Source: Frondihabitans sp. PAMC 28766
GTDB lineage: Bacteria; Actinomycetota; Actinomycetes; Actinomycetales; Microbacteriaceae
Assembly: GCF_001577365.1 (NCBI RefSeq)
Contig: NZ_CP014513.1
Location: 1,426,001-1,490,000 of the forward strand
Direction: 5' to 3'
DNA: 64,000 nt
Positions within the stretch are counted from its first letter, which is position 1. Every line of letters begins with the position of its first letter. Shown here in pieces: positions 30,064-38,455 of this stretch. Both the position numbers and the translations under genes were made by a program. The notes beneath the pieces were generated by a model. The model did not search any database and had not been told where the DNA came from. It saw only the letters and a program-made list of their open reading frames with translations.

Positions 30064-30102
30064 CGCGGGCCCCGGTCGCTGGGGGAGCGCCCGGGGCCCG
30101 CG
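30064..30102. repeat. 12-bp perfect GC inverted repeat
   Basis: CGCGGGCCCCGG and its complement around a 15-base loop, followed 10 bases later by mixed sequence. A hairpin of unknown role in the gene-less stretch. Confidence 0.45.
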
Positions 30103-30210
30103 GCCGACGACATGCGAAAGCGTTGAGGGCCCGGATCAGGGGGTCCCCGCTGCCGCGGCGAGATCGCCGACCTCGACCGAGTAACCAGCCCGGTCGGGGC
30201 AAAGTTAGTC

Positions 30211-30228
30211 GTGAACCGCGCGGTTCAC
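30211..30228. promoter_or_regulatory. 18-bp perfect palindrome, LacI-type operator candidate
   Basis: GTGAACCGCGCGGTTCAC, centred on a CpG as LacI/GalR-family operators are, about 80 bases upstream of a promoter-like pair and 219 bases before the sugar isomerase gene. No LacI regulator is in the window, so the protein would be encoded elsewhere. Confidence 0.5.
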
Positions 30229-30307
30229 CAGGGGCTTGCGCAAATCGCTCCTGAATGCGGGTCGTGCGGAGTCGGCGCGACGGGCGTCGCGAAGAGCGTC
30301 GGGTCGA

Positions 30308-30337
30308 TTGTCAGGCCTTCCAGAATGGGACTATGGT
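30308..30337 (+). promoter_or_regulatory. Candidate sigma-70-type promoter of the sugar isomerase operon
   Basis: TTGTCA, 18-base spacer, TATGGT, followed by a leader of about 105 bases to the ATG at 30447. Unusually AT-rich for the region. Confidence 0.45.
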
Positions 30338-30446
30338 CGTTTTGTCGCCGTTTGCGCGACTTTCGACTGTCCATCAACAGAAGTCCTCCACGGGTCGACG
30401 ACTCCGTCGCATCGGGCCCCGAAGGCACCAGGATCCAGGAGTTCCC

Positions 30447-31265
30447 ATGGCTACCGAGACATCCGTCCAGCTCTACTCGGTGAGGGACGCGATCGCCGAC
30501 GATCTCGTCGGCAGCATCGACCGTGTGGCTGCGATCGGCTACCAGAACGTCGAGCCGTACGGCTGGGTCGACCGGGCTCCCGCCTACGCGGCCGCGCTGA
30601 AGTCGGCCGGACTCGCCGCGCCCTCCGGCCACGCCCCCGCGATCGACTCCGATGACGCCGCTGTCATCTTCGACGCGGCAGCAGTGGTGGGCATCGAGAC
30701 GGTCATCGACCCGTTCATCCCCTCCGACCGTTGGCAGACCGCCGACGACGCGAAGAAGATCGCCGAGCGCGTCAACCAGCTGAGCGCCCAGGCGGCGACG
30801 TCGGGTCTGCGCTTCGGCTACCACAACCACCAGTGGGAGTTCGGCAACAAGGTCGACGGCCGCTCGATCTATCACACGTTCGTCGAGAACCTCGACCCGG
30901 CGGTCGTGCTCGAGCTCGACACGTTCTGGTCCACCGTCGGCGGCGCCGACACGGTCCAGCTGTTGAAAGACCTCGGCGACCGCGTGCAGTTCATCCACGT
31001 GAAAGACGGCAAGGTCTCCGGCGACATCGCCGCGATCCTGCCCTCCTCCGAGAGCGCTCTCGTGGTGCCCGACGAGCTGATGGCCGCGTTCAAGCTGCAG
31101 CTTCCCGCGGGTAGCGGAGACGTCGATGTCGCCGGCATCCTGAAGGCCGCCCCGCAGGCGCTGCGTGTCGTCGAGTTCGACGGCTACGCCGGCGACGTCT
31201 TCGAGGGAATCGCCACGTCCCTGGCGTGGCTGAAGGCGAACGACCCCGAGACCGTCAGCGCATGA
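30447..31265 (+). CDS. Sugar phosphate isomerase/epimerase (xylose-isomerase-like TIM barrel)
   Basis: 272 residues of the AP-endonuclease-2/xylose-isomerase-like fold. Metal and substrate residues fall in the usual places: SGHAPAI, GYHNHQWEF, ELDTFW, FIHVKDGK, VVEFDGY. These enzymes epimerise or isomerise sugars or inositol derivatives. ATG at 30447 with AGGAG six bases upstream. Its stop overlaps the ATG of the Gfo/Idh/MocA dehydrogenase, so the two act in one pathway, likely oxidation then isomerisation of a sugar or polyol (inference). Confidence 0.88.
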   Translation: MATETSVQLYSVRDAIADDLVGSIDRVAAIGYQNVEPYGWVDRAPAYAAALKSAGLAAPSGHAPAIDSDDAAVIFDAAAVVGIETVIDPFIPSDRWQTADDAKKIAERVNQLSAQAATSGLRFGYHNHQWEFGNKVDGRSIYHTFVENLDPAVVLELDTFWSTVGGADTVQLLKDLGDRVQFIHVKDGKVSGDIAAILPSSESALVVPDELMAAFKLQLPAGSGDVDVAGILKAAPQALRVVEFDGYAGDVFEGIATSLAWLKANDPETVSA

Positions 31266-32374
31266 CGACGACCAGCACAGCCGCGGTCGGAGTCGGCTTC
31301 ATCGGCGCGGGTGTCATCAGCACCCAGTACCTCGACAACCTCACCAAGTTCGCCGATGTGAAGGTGCTCTTCATCGCCGACATCAACCTGGCCGCTGCCG
31401 AGGCTCAGGCGACGAAGTACGGCATCGAGGGCTTCGGCACGGTCGACCAGCTGCTCGCGATCGACGAGATCGAGATCGTCGTCAACCTCACGATCCCGGC
31501 CGTCCACGCCGAGGTGGGGCGTCAGATCCTGAAGGCCGGCAAGAACGTCTGGAGCGAGAAGCCGCTGGCGCTCGCCGCCGAAGACGCCTCGTCGCTGCTC
31601 GCCGACGCGTCGGCCGCAGGCCTGCGGGTCGCCTGCGCACCCGACACGGTGCTCGGCGCGGGCATCCAGTCGGCACTCCGCGCCATCCGTGCAGGCAAGA
31701 TCGGCGCGCCGCTCACGGCGACGACGCTCTTCCAGGTGCCCGGCCCCGAGTCGTGGCACCCCGGCCCCGAGTTCTTGTTCGCCAAGGGTGCCGGCCCGCT
31801 GTTCGACATGGGCCCGTACTACGTGACCACGCTCGTGCACGCGTTCGGCTCGGTCGACCACGTGCAGGCGGTGTCGTCGAAGTCGCATGACACGCGCACC
31901 ATCGGCTCGGGCCCGCGCGCCGGCACCGTCTTCCCCGTCGAGGTACCGACGCACCACGCGGCGCTGATCTCGTTCGAGGGCGGCCAGTCGTCGCAGTCGA
32001 CGTTCTCGTTCCAGCAGGCGCTGCCCCGCATGGGCTTCGTCGAGATCACCGGCACCGAGGGCACGATCGTCCTGCCCGACCCGAACACGTTCGAGGGCGA
32101 CTCGACGCTGTGGCGATTCGGCCAGAGCGAGCCCGAGACGCTGACGGCCGAGGGCTCGACCTGGGGCCGCGGCACCGGCGTGGTCGACCTCGCGCGATCG
32201 ATCCGCGCAGGCGTCACCGAGCACGCCAGCGGCGCCATCGCGTCGCACGTGCTCGACGTGCTGCTCGGCATCCGCGACGCGGCCGTCTCGAGCGAGACCG
32301 TCGCCCTGACGAGCTCGGTCGAGCAGCCGGAGACGCTGCCGGTCGACTTCGACCCGGCTGCCGCGACGCTTTAG
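31262..32374 (+). CDS. Gfo/Idh/MocA-family NAD(P)-dependent oxidoreductase
   Basis: 370 residues: N-terminal Rossmann domain (VGFIGAGVIST, then VKVLFIADINLAAA), the family signature EKPLA at about residues 100-104 (WSEKPLAL), and a C-terminal substrate domain with GPLFDMGPYYVTTLVHAFG. The substrate is probably a sugar, inositol or sugar acid. ATG overlaps the isomerase stop (ATGA). No transporter is in the operon. A complex terminator structure follows. Confidence 0.9.
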   Translation: MTTTSTAAVGVGFIGAGVISTQYLDNLTKFADVKVLFIADINLAAAEAQATKYGIEGFGTVDQLLAIDEIEIVVNLTIPAVHAEVGRQILKAGKNVWSEKPLALAAEDASSLLADASAAGLRVACAPDTVLGAGIQSALRAIRAGKIGAPLTATTLFQVPGPESWHPGPEFLFAKGAGPLFDMGPYYVTTLVHAFGSVDHVQAVSSKSHDTRTIGSGPRAGTVFPVEVPTHHAALISFEGGQSSQSTFSFQQALPRMGFVEITGTEGTIVLPDPNTFEGDSTLWRFGQSEPETLTAEGSTWGRGTGVVDLARSIRAGVTEHASGAIASHVLDVLLGIRDAAVSSETVALTSSVEQPETLPVDFDPAAATL

Positions 32375-32383
32375 CTGCGGCTC

Positions 32384-32455
32384 GCGACACCCCGTCTTTC
32401 GGGCGACCTCCCAGCGCCGCGGCGCTGGGACCTCGGCCGGAATGCGGGGTGTCGC
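32384..32455. terminator. Nested inverted repeats after the Gfo/Idh/MocA gene
   Basis: An 11-bp outer pair GCGACACCCCG/CGGGGTGTCGC (32384-32394, 32445-32455) encloses a 22-base perfect palindrome at 32409-32430 (half-site TCCCAGCGCCG). It can fold as one long arm with an extra stem-loop. Probably ends the operon, though a T-run is missing. Confidence 0.6.
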
Positions 32456-32510
32456 CGCGATGGTGGTCGCCACGTGGGTGGCGATGAGGTGCCGCGGCGT
32501 AGCGTGACGT

Positions 32511-33470
32511 ATGCGCATCATCACGCTCGAAGAGCACACCATCGACGACGCCGTGATGGCGGCGTCCGCACCTTCGCCCCACGAGACGCCGATGTCTCCC
32601 TTCCCCAACACTCTGTCCGACACGCTCCGGGATCTCGACGAGGGCCGCCTCGCCGTCATGGACCAGAACGGCATCGACGTGCAGGTGCTGTCGACCCTCG
32701 GGGCGCAGACCCTGCCGGCGTCGGCGGCCGGGCTCGTCACTCGGGCGAACGATCGGATGGCAGCGGCGGTCGACCGGCATCCTGGCCGGTACAAGGCCTT
32801 CGCGTCTCTGCCGACCGCTGATCCTGCCGCCTCGGTGCACGAGCTGGAGAGGAGCATCGGCGACCTCGGGTTCGTGGGCGCGATGATCTTCGGCCGCACC
32901 CGGGGCGACTTCTTGGACGCCGAGCCGTTCGAGCCGATCCTCAAAGCCGCCGAGCGCCTCGACGTGCCGATCTACCTGCACCCGGCGCCGCCGCCTCGCG
33001 CCGTGGTCGACTGGAACTACGCCGGCCTCTCGCAACAGGTCACGGGCGTCTTCGAGACGGCCGGCTGGGGCTGGCACCAGGAGACCGCGGTGCACTTCTT
33101 GCACATGGCACTCAGTGGCGTCTTCGACCGGCACCCGCGCCTGCAGTTCGTGCTCGGGCACTGGGGTGAGATGATCCCCTTCTATCTCGACCGGCTCGAC
33201 GACCGGCTGCCGAAAGGGATGACGGGGCTCGACCGGACTCTCGGCGAGTACATCCGCGACAACATGTACATCACTCCGAGCGGGCTCTTCACGCAGGCGC
33301 AACTGCAGTTCTGCGTCGAGACCGTCGGCGTCGACCGCATCATGTACGCGGTCGACTACCCCTTCATCGGCAACGAGAAGGCCGAGAGTTTTCTCGCCGA
33401 GGCCAGGCTGCAGGATGCCGAGAAGGAGGCGATCGCGCACGGCACCGCCGAGCGCGTGCTGCGGTTCTAG
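32511..33470 (+). CDS. Amidohydrolase-family protein (ACMSD/gamma-resorcylate-decarboxylase-like)
   Basis: 319 residues of the amidohydrolase_2 type. Starts MRIITLEEHTIDD; metal-site residues in YLHPAPPP, LGHWGEMIPF and VDYPFIGNE match the aromatic-acid decarboxylase/hydrolase branch (2-amino-3-carboxymuconate semialdehyde decarboxylase and 2,3- or 2,6-dihydroxybenzoate decarboxylases). The N-terminal HxH is replaced by EEH, as in the dihydroxybenzoate decarboxylases. Probably a non-oxidative decarboxylase of an aromatic acid; the substrate is not proved. It stands alone between operons. Confidence 0.85.
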   Translation: MRIITLEEHTIDDAVMAASAPSPHETPMSPFPNTLSDTLRDLDEGRLAVMDQNGIDVQVLSTLGAQTLPASAAGLVTRANDRMAAAVDRHPGRYKAFASLPTADPAASVHELERSIGDLGFVGAMIFGRTRGDFLDAEPFEPILKAAERLDVPIYLHPAPPPRAVVDWNYAGLSQQVTGVFETAGWGWHQETAVHFLHMALSGVFDRHPRLQFVLGHWGEMIPFYLDRLDDRLPKGMTGLDRTLGEYIRDNMYITPSGLFTQAQLQFCVETVGVDRIMYAVDYPFIGNEKAESFLAEARLQDAEKEAIAHGTAERVLRF

Positions 33471-33482
33471 CCCGCCTTCAGG

Positions 33483-34739
33483 TCACACGCGAGTGCGCTC
33501 GAGGTGCGCGTAGTCGGGCAGCTCGATCTCGTCGGCCGGCGGCGAGAAGAGCTTGCTGCCGAGGCCGCCGACGAGCCTGCTGGACGCGACCCGCAGGCCG
33601 GCGTGGAAGGCAGCCAGGCCCGCGCGCGTCCGCGGGTTCGCGATGCGCGGCACCCCCGGCGGCAGCTTCTGCGCCTGATCGACGTACGGCCGCATGATCC
33701 GCTCGTAGCCGGCGAAGGCGTCTCGGTGGTCGACGTGCGCCGCGAGCTCGCCCGCGAGCACGTAGGCGCCGACCATCGAGAGGCTCGTGCCCATGCCGCT
33801 GACGGGGGAGGCGCACCAGGCGGCGTCGCCGAGGAGGGCCGTGCGGCCACGCGACCAGGCCGGGGCGTGGACCTGCCCGATCGACTCGGTGTAGGCATCC
33901 TGCGTCGCGTCGAGTGCGGCGAGCACTCGGGGAGCCTCCCAGCCGACTCCCGCGAACTCGTCATGGAGGCGCGCCTTCTGGTCGGCGAGCGAGCGCCGAT
34001 CGACACCGGCCCCGCGAGCCTCGCCCGGGTCGTAGATCACGGTCGAGAGCACCGCGCGGATGGTGCCGTGGCGGTCGGGGCGCAGCGTGACCGAGAGGCC
34101 CGGGGTGGCGTTGAACCAGTTCCACCAGTCGTCGTCCGCGTCGGTGCGCGGGATGGTGAAGTAGGTCGTCTCCATGCCGAGCGAGGTGATCGAGACCTCG
34201 TCGCCGAAGACGAGACCGCGGGTCGCCGAGCCGATGCCGTCGGCGGCCACGACGAGGTCGAAGCTCTGTGACGGGCCCTGCTCGAAGGCGACCGTGACTT
34301 GCTCGCCCGAGTCGTCGAGCCCCGTGATCCTGTCGCCGTAGACGTAGGCGGTGCCGCCCTCGGAGTCGGGCCGGGTGGCGTCGACCAGGATGCGCGACAG
34401 GTCGCCGCGCAGGATCTCGACCTCCGCCGTCGGCCCCACCGTGTCGGACTTCGAGGCGGCGAACTCGGCGACCGGCCTGCCGTCGCTGCCGACGAAGCGC
34501 GTGCCGACCTCGCCGGTGGTCGCCTCACGGACGGCGTCTTCGAGGCCGGAGCGCCGCAGCACCTCGCGGCCGGCTCCGCGGATGTCGATGTTCTGGCCGC
34601 CCTCGCGGAAGGCGGCGGCGCGCTCGACGATCGTCGTGTCGTAGCCGTAGCGGTTCAGCCAGAAGGCGAGGGCGGGGCCGGCGATGCTGGCGCCGGCGAT
34701 CAGGATGCGGGGTCGGGTGTGCGCGAGTGGCTGCTGCAT
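33483..34739 (-). CDS. FAD-dependent aromatic-ring-hydroxylase-type monooxygenase
   Basis: 418 residues of the PHBH/TetX class A flavoprotein fold. Motifs: ILIAGASIAGPALAFWL (FAD-binding, GxSIAG variant), DLVVAADGIGSATR (DG motif), and LLGDAAWCASPVSGMGTSLSM (GD motif). It would hydroxylate a substrate with NAD(P)H and O2. ATG at 34739 (MQQPLAH) is preferred over one 11 codons upstream. The stop converges on the amidohydrolase stop 13 bases away. Substrate unknown; drug-modifying TetX-like activity is possible but not indicated. Confidence 0.88.
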   Translation of the reverse strand: MQQPLAHTRPRILIAGASIAGPALAFWLNRYGYDTTIVERAAAFREGGQNIDIRGAGREVLRRSGLEDAVREATTGEVGTRFVGSDGRPVAEFAASKSDTVGPTAEVEILRGDLSRILVDATRPDSEGGTAYVYGDRITGLDDSGEQVTVAFEQGPSQSFDLVVAADGIGSATRGLVFGDEVSITSLGMETTYFTIPRTDADDDWWNWFNATPGLSVTLRPDRHGTIRAVLSTVIYDPGEARGAGVDRRSLADQKARLHDEFAGVGWEAPRVLAALDATQDAYTESIGQVHAPAWSRGRTALLGDAAWCASPVSGMGTSLSMVGAYVLAGELAAHVDHRDAFAGYERIMRPYVDQAQKLPPGVPRIANPRTRAGLAAFHAGLRVASSRLVGGLGSKLFSPPADEIELPDYAHLERTRV

Positions 34740-34791
34740 CGACCCATCCTGGCCCGGCGAGGCTGGGCGCACGTCCGACTAGCCTGGCGAG

Positions 34792-35589
34792 ATGAGCGTC
34801 GCCGACCTGACCATCCCGTTGACCAACGCCCCCGGCGTCGAGATGCCCCTGATCGGGTTCGGCACCTGGCAGGTGGATCACGCGGCCGTGGCCGTCGCGG
34901 CGGCCGCCGGCTACCGCGCATTCGACAGCGCCACGAGCTACCACACCGAGCGCGACGTCACCTCGGGCCTGGCCGACGAGGGGCTCGCCCCGACCGACCG
35001 CTTTCTGACCACGAAGATCTGGCGCACCGACATGTCCGACGGCGGGGTGCGCCGCGCCTTTCACCTGTCGAGCCGCAACTTCGGCGTCGACACCGTCGAC
35101 CTGCTGCTGATCCACTGGCCGCAGAACGCCAAGAGCAATCTCGAGACCTGGAAGGCGATGGAAGACCTGCTGGACGCCGGCCAGGTGCGCGCCATCGGCG
35201 TCTCCAACTTCGACGCCGCCGACCTCGACGCGCTGGCCACCGGGTCGGACGTGGTGCCTGCGGTCAACCAGATCGAGCTGCACCCGCGCCGCCAGCGCAA
35301 GGCCCTCGTGGCCGAGAACCGTCAGCGGGGCATCGTGACGACCGCCTACTCGCCGCTCGGTCAGGGCGGGCCGGTGCTGCAGGATCCCGAGCTCGTCGCG
35401 GTCGCCGCCCAGCACGACGTGACCTGCGCGCAGGTCGCCCTGCGCTGGCTCGTGCAGAAGGGCATCGTCGCCATCCCGCGGTCGTCGAACCCCGAGCGCA
35501 TCCGGCAGAACATCGCCCTCGACGGCTTCGCCCTCGACGACGGGCAGATGGCGCGGATCGATTCGCTGCCGCGGCAGCTCGCCAACTGA
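34792..35589 (+). CDS. Aldo/keto reductase (2,5-diketo-gluconate-reductase-like)
   Basis: 265 residues, AKR5-like. VEMPLIGFGTWQV start, catalytic D and Y in FDSATSYHTE, K in TTKIWRT, H in LLIHWPQ, and GIVAIPRSSNPERIRQN for NADPH. The usual DTAxxYxNE reads DSATSYHTE, keeping the tetrad. Divergent from the flavin monooxygenase gene with only 52 bases between starts. Probably an aldehyde or ketone reductase; substrate unknown. Confidence 0.9.
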   Translation: MSVADLTIPLTNAPGVEMPLIGFGTWQVDHAAVAVAAAAGYRAFDSATSYHTERDVTSGLADEGLAPTDRFLTTKIWRTDMSDGGVRRAFHLSSRNFGVDTVDLLLIHWPQNAKSNLETWKAMEDLLDAGQVRAIGVSNFDAADLDALATGSDVVPAVNQIELHPRRQRKALVAENRQRGIVTTAYSPLGQGGPVLQDPELVAVAAQHDVTCAQVALRWLVQKGIVAIPRSSNPERIRQNIALDGFALDDGQMARIDSLPRQLAN

Positions 35590-35595
35590 GTCCGT

Positions 35596-35670
35596 CGCCG
35601 AGGCACCTCCGATCCGACACGGACTGGCTCGTTGGCGCGCTCCATTCGTCTGATCGGAGGTGCTTCGGCG
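35596..35670. terminator. 19-bp inverted repeat between converging genes
   Basis: Arms CGCCGAGGCACCTCCGATC (35596-35614) and 35652-35670 pair with one mismatch across a 37-base loop. Placed between the aldo/keto reductase and MFS stops, it suits a bidirectional terminator. Confidence 0.6.
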
Positions 35671-35690
35671 GCGGCGCTCGGCGGCGGCGC

Positions 35691-36962
35691 TCAGCGCCGC
35701 CGACCGTCGAGCACCAGGATCGCGGCGCCGACGACCACGTGGCAGGCGATGAGCCCGAGCACGACCAGGTGGAATGCCGCGGTGTAGACCGCCGCATGCC
35801 CCGGTGACCCTGACGCCACCGCGGCCGCGACGGAGCCTGGCAGCTGACGGGCGACGAGCGCGCTGATGCCGGCCGCGAACACCGCGAGGAACACCGCTTC
35901 GCTGCCCATCCGCACGAAGTTCAGCACCCCCGCGGCCAGACCGGTGCTCTGCGCCGGCAGCAGTGCGAGCGCGTTGCCGTCGACCACTCCGAGGGTGCAG
36001 CCGAACCCGGCCCCGATCAGGATCATCGGCACCACGAGCGCGACGTAGTGCATCCCGGGCCCGAACAGCAGCAGCCCGGCGTCACCGACGGTGAGCATGC
36101 CGATGCCGGCATACGCGACCTGCATCGGCGTGACAGTGCCCCGCGCCAGCAGGCGACCAGCCACGATCGGGGCTGCCAGCACCGGCAGGCTGAGCGGCAG
36201 GACGGCCAGGCCGGCGAGCCCGGTCGGCAGCCCCGCCACGCTCGAGAACGCCGTCGGCAGGTAGGCCAGGATCGCGACGAACCGGATCGAGCCCGAGACC
36301 GGCACGAGGCACCAGGCGATGTACGCGGGGTTCGCCAGCGGCCTCAGGTCGATTCGCCCGGAGGCGAGGTGGTGTCGGGCGATCGGCGGCACGAGCGCCA
36401 GCACGCCGATCAGCGACACGGTCAGCACGATGGCGTGCACGACGAACATGCCGCGCCAGCCGACCGCGGTGATCAGGGCGCCCGAGATCGTCGGGCTGAG
36501 GGCGATGCCGAACCCGAGCATCGTGGCGAAGATCGAGAAGGCGCGGGTGCGGGCCGTGCCCGACCAGAGGGTGCCGAGCGTGGCGCTCGCGCCGGTGAAG
36601 ACAGCGGCGGCCCCGACCCCGGCCAGGATGCGCGCGAGATCCAGCACCCCGAGCGACGGCGACGTCGCGCTCGCGACGGCTGACAGCAGTACGAGCAGCA
36701 CCCCGGCGCGCAGGGTCGTGCGGTGCCCGATGCGGTCGGAGAGCGCGCCCCACATCAGCATGAACACCGCGAACGCGACGTTGAAGCCGTTCACGACCGA
36801 GTGCAGCAGCGTCGGGTCCGTGCCGAGCGAGTCGGCGATCCGTGGCAGGGCCACCGTCGTGCCCGTGATGCTCATCGGCACGACGAAGACGCCGAGCAGG
36901 ATCGCCGGCAGCGCGAGCCGCGCGGGCGTGGCGGTGGTGACGGGGGCGTCGACTCGGGTCAT
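35691..36962 (-). CDS. MFS transporter, drug-efflux type
   Basis: 423 residues with about 12 membrane helices. TM1 LPAILLGVFVVPMSITGTTVA, then the motif A-like GALSDRIGHRTTLRAGV between TM2 and TM3, and motif C-like GFGIALSPTISGALI in TM5, which marks the drug/H+ antiporter-1 group. The frame runs upstream; ATG at 36962 is preferred. Divergent from an ArsR-type regulator with three operator-like half-sites between them, so expression probably depends on a small inducer. Confidence 0.88.
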   Translation of the reverse strand: MTRVDAPVTTATPARLALPAILLGVFVVPMSITGTTVALPRIADSLGTDPTLLHSVVNGFNVAFAVFMLMWGALSDRIGHRTTLRAGVLLVLLSAVASATSPSLGVLDLARILAGVGAAAVFTGASATLGTLWSGTARTRAFSIFATMLGFGIALSPTISGALITAVGWRGMFVVHAIVLTVSLIGVLALVPPIARHHLASGRIDLRPLANPAYIAWCLVPVSGSIRFVAILAYLPTAFSSVAGLPTGLAGLAVLPLSLPVLAAPIVAGRLLARGTVTPMQVAYAGIGMLTVGDAGLLLFGPGMHYVALVVPMILIGAGFGCTLGVVDGNALALLPAQSTGLAAGVLNFVRMGSEAVFLAVFAAGISALVARQLPGSVAAAVASGSPGHAAVYTAAFHLVVLGLIACHVVVGAAILVLDGRRR

Positions 36963-36993
36963 CCAGCACTCTCTCCGGCAAGGTGCGACAATC

Positions 36994-37046
36994 GTCGTAC
37001 CTCGAAGTAGAGCAGGATCCCAGGTACGGTGCAAGTCGTACCTCGA
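36994..37046. promoter_or_regulatory. Operator array between MFS and arsR-type genes
   Basis: Three heptamers: CGTACCT (36996-37002), AGGTACG (37022-37028), CGTACCT (37037-37043). The first and third lie in an identical 12-base repeat GTCGTACCTCGA, 41 bases apart, and the second and third form a 7-bp inverted repeat with an eight-base spacer. The arrangement suits cooperative binding by the adjacent ArsR-type protein. Confidence 0.6.
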
Positions 37047-37085
37047 CCCGAAGTCACACGAGCGCGACGAACTGGAGGCGAACCC

Positions 37086-37421
37086 GTGACCGAACCCCTC
37101 GAGCATCCCGACGTCGACGACATGTCGCTCGGCGCCGTCATGGCGGCCCTCGCCGACCCGTCCCGCCGCAAGGTCGTCACCGACCTGCTGTTCGACCCGC
37201 CGGGAGTCGAGCGCACCTGCACGTCGTTCGGCCTGCCCGTCACGAAGTCGACGCGCACCCACCACTTCCGCGTCCTGCGCGAGGCGGGCCTCGTCTACGA
37301 CCTCGACCTCGGCAACCGCAGCAGCATCACCCTCCGCCGCGACGACCTCGACCAGCGCTTCCCGGGCCTCCTCGACCTGGTCGCAGCCGAGGCCGCCACC
37401 CCCACGCCATCGAAGGAGTAG
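37086..37421 (+). CDS. ArsR-family winged-helix regulator
   Basis: 111 residues from GTG, with GGAGG upstream. Winged helix: LGAVMAALADPSRRKVVTDL (in part), then FGLPVTKSTRTHHFRVLREAGLV as recognition helix, and the wing DLDLGNRSSITLR. The metal-binding ELCVCDL of true ArsR is absent, so it is a non-metal branch. Three bases separate it from the epimerase gene downstream, while the MFS gene is divergent: it probably controls both. Confidence 0.87.
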   Translation: MTEPLEHPDVDDMSLGAVMAALADPSRRKVVTDLLFDPPGVERTCTSFGLPVTKSTRTHHFRVLREAGLVYDLDLGNRSSITLRRDDLDQRFPGLLDLVAAEAATPTPSKE

Positions 37422-37423
37422 CC

Positions 37424-38455
37424 ATGCCCACCACCCGTGTCCTCGTCACCGGGGGCTCCGGTTTCATCGCCGGCCACTGCATCCTGCAGCTTCTCGACCA
37501 GGGGTACGAGGTGCGCACCACGGTGCGGTCACTCGCGCGGGAGGCCTCGGTGCGATCGACGCTGAGCGCCGCGGGGATGGCGGCGGGGGAGCGGCTGAGC
37601 TTCGTCGCGGCCGACCTCACGAATGACGAGGGTTGGTTGGAAGCCGTCGACGGCGTCGACACCGTGCTGCACGTGGCCTCGCCGGTGCAGCCCGGAGACG
37701 TCGAGAACCCCGACGACCTCATCGTGCCGGCGCGCGAGGGCGCACTCCGGGTGCTGCGCGCGGCCCGCGACGCCGGGGTGCGTCGCGTCGTGTTGACGTC
37801 GGCCTTCCACGCGGTCAGCTGGGGCTGGCCGCACGACGACCACGTCTTCACCGAGGCCGACTGGACGGTGCTCGACGGCCCGGGCGTCGATGCCTACGGC
37901 ACGAGCAAGACGCTCGCCGAGCGCGCCGCGTGGGACTTCGTGAAGGCGGAGGGCGGCTCGCTCGAGCTCGTCACGACGCTGCCCGTCGCGGTCGTCGGGC
38001 CGATCATGGGCAGAGACATCTCGGGTGCGAACCACCTCGTGCAGTCGATCCTGACCGGCACGATGGCGGTGCTGCCGCATCTGTACGTGCCGATCGTCGA
38101 CGTGCGCGACGTCGCGGCCGCGCATATCCTGGCGATGACGACGCAGGAGGCCGCAGGTCAGCGCTTCCTGCTCTCGAACGGCCCGGCCGTGTCGATGCCC
38201 GACATCGGCGCGACGATCCGCAGGGGCCTCGGCACCGACGCGTCACGGGTGCCGACCCGGGTGGCCCCGAACTTCGTCGTGCGAATCAACGCGATCTTCA
38301 ACAAGGGCTTCCGACCCGTCGTACGCGACCTCGGCTACTCGAAGAAGACGTCGAACGAGCGCGCTCGCACGCAGCTCGGCTGGTCGCCGCGCGACCCTCA
38401 TGAGGCGATCGTGGCGGCGGCGCGGAGCATGGTCGGGGTGGAGGTGCCGGCGTGA
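37424..38455 (+). CDS. NAD(P)-dependent epimerase/dihydroflavonol-reductase-like protein
   Basis: 343 residues, extended SDR. Rossmann motif VTGGSGFIAGH, DTVLHVASPVQPGD, catalytic YxxxK in DAYGTSKTLAE, and VPIVDVRDVAAAHI. Closest to the dihydroflavonol-4-reductase/aldehyde-reductase subfamily. ATG follows GAAGGAG. Its stop overlaps the GTG of the enoyl-CoA-hydratase gene, linking the regulator-epimerase unit to the CoA-ester genes. Substrate unknown. Confidence 0.88.
   Translation: MPTTRVLVTGGSGFIAGHCILQLLDQGYEVRTTVRSLAREASVRSTLSAAGMAAGERLSFVAADLTNDEGWLEAVDGVDTVLHVASPVQPGDVENPDDLIVPAREGALRVLRAARDAGVRRVVLTSAFHAVSWGWPHDDHVFTEADWTVLDGPGVDAYGTSKTLAERAAWDFVKAEGGSLELVTTLPVAVVGPIMGRDISGANHLVQSILTGTMAVLPHLYVPIVDVRDVAAAHILAMTTQEAAGQRFLLSNGPAVSMPDIGATIRRGLGTDASRVPTRVAPNFVVRINAIFNKGFRPVVRDLGYSKKTSNERARTQLGWSPRDPHEAIVAAARSMVGVEVPA

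Larger units (their letters stand above)
29717..30446. other. 730-base stretch without a recognised gene
   Basis: It holds a 47-codon ORF of doubtful status (29849-29992), two GC-rich perfect hairpins (29926-29957 and 30064-30102), an 18-bp palindrome (30211-30228) and a promoter-like pair (30308-30337). The last two belong to the downstream sugar operon. The 29717-30200 part has no recognisable remnant of a mobile element. Confidence 0.6.

Noticed and set aside
29717..30446. Mobile-element or prophage remnant
   Set aside because: No integrase, transposase fragment, tRNA-derived attachment repeat or terminal inverted repeat was found.
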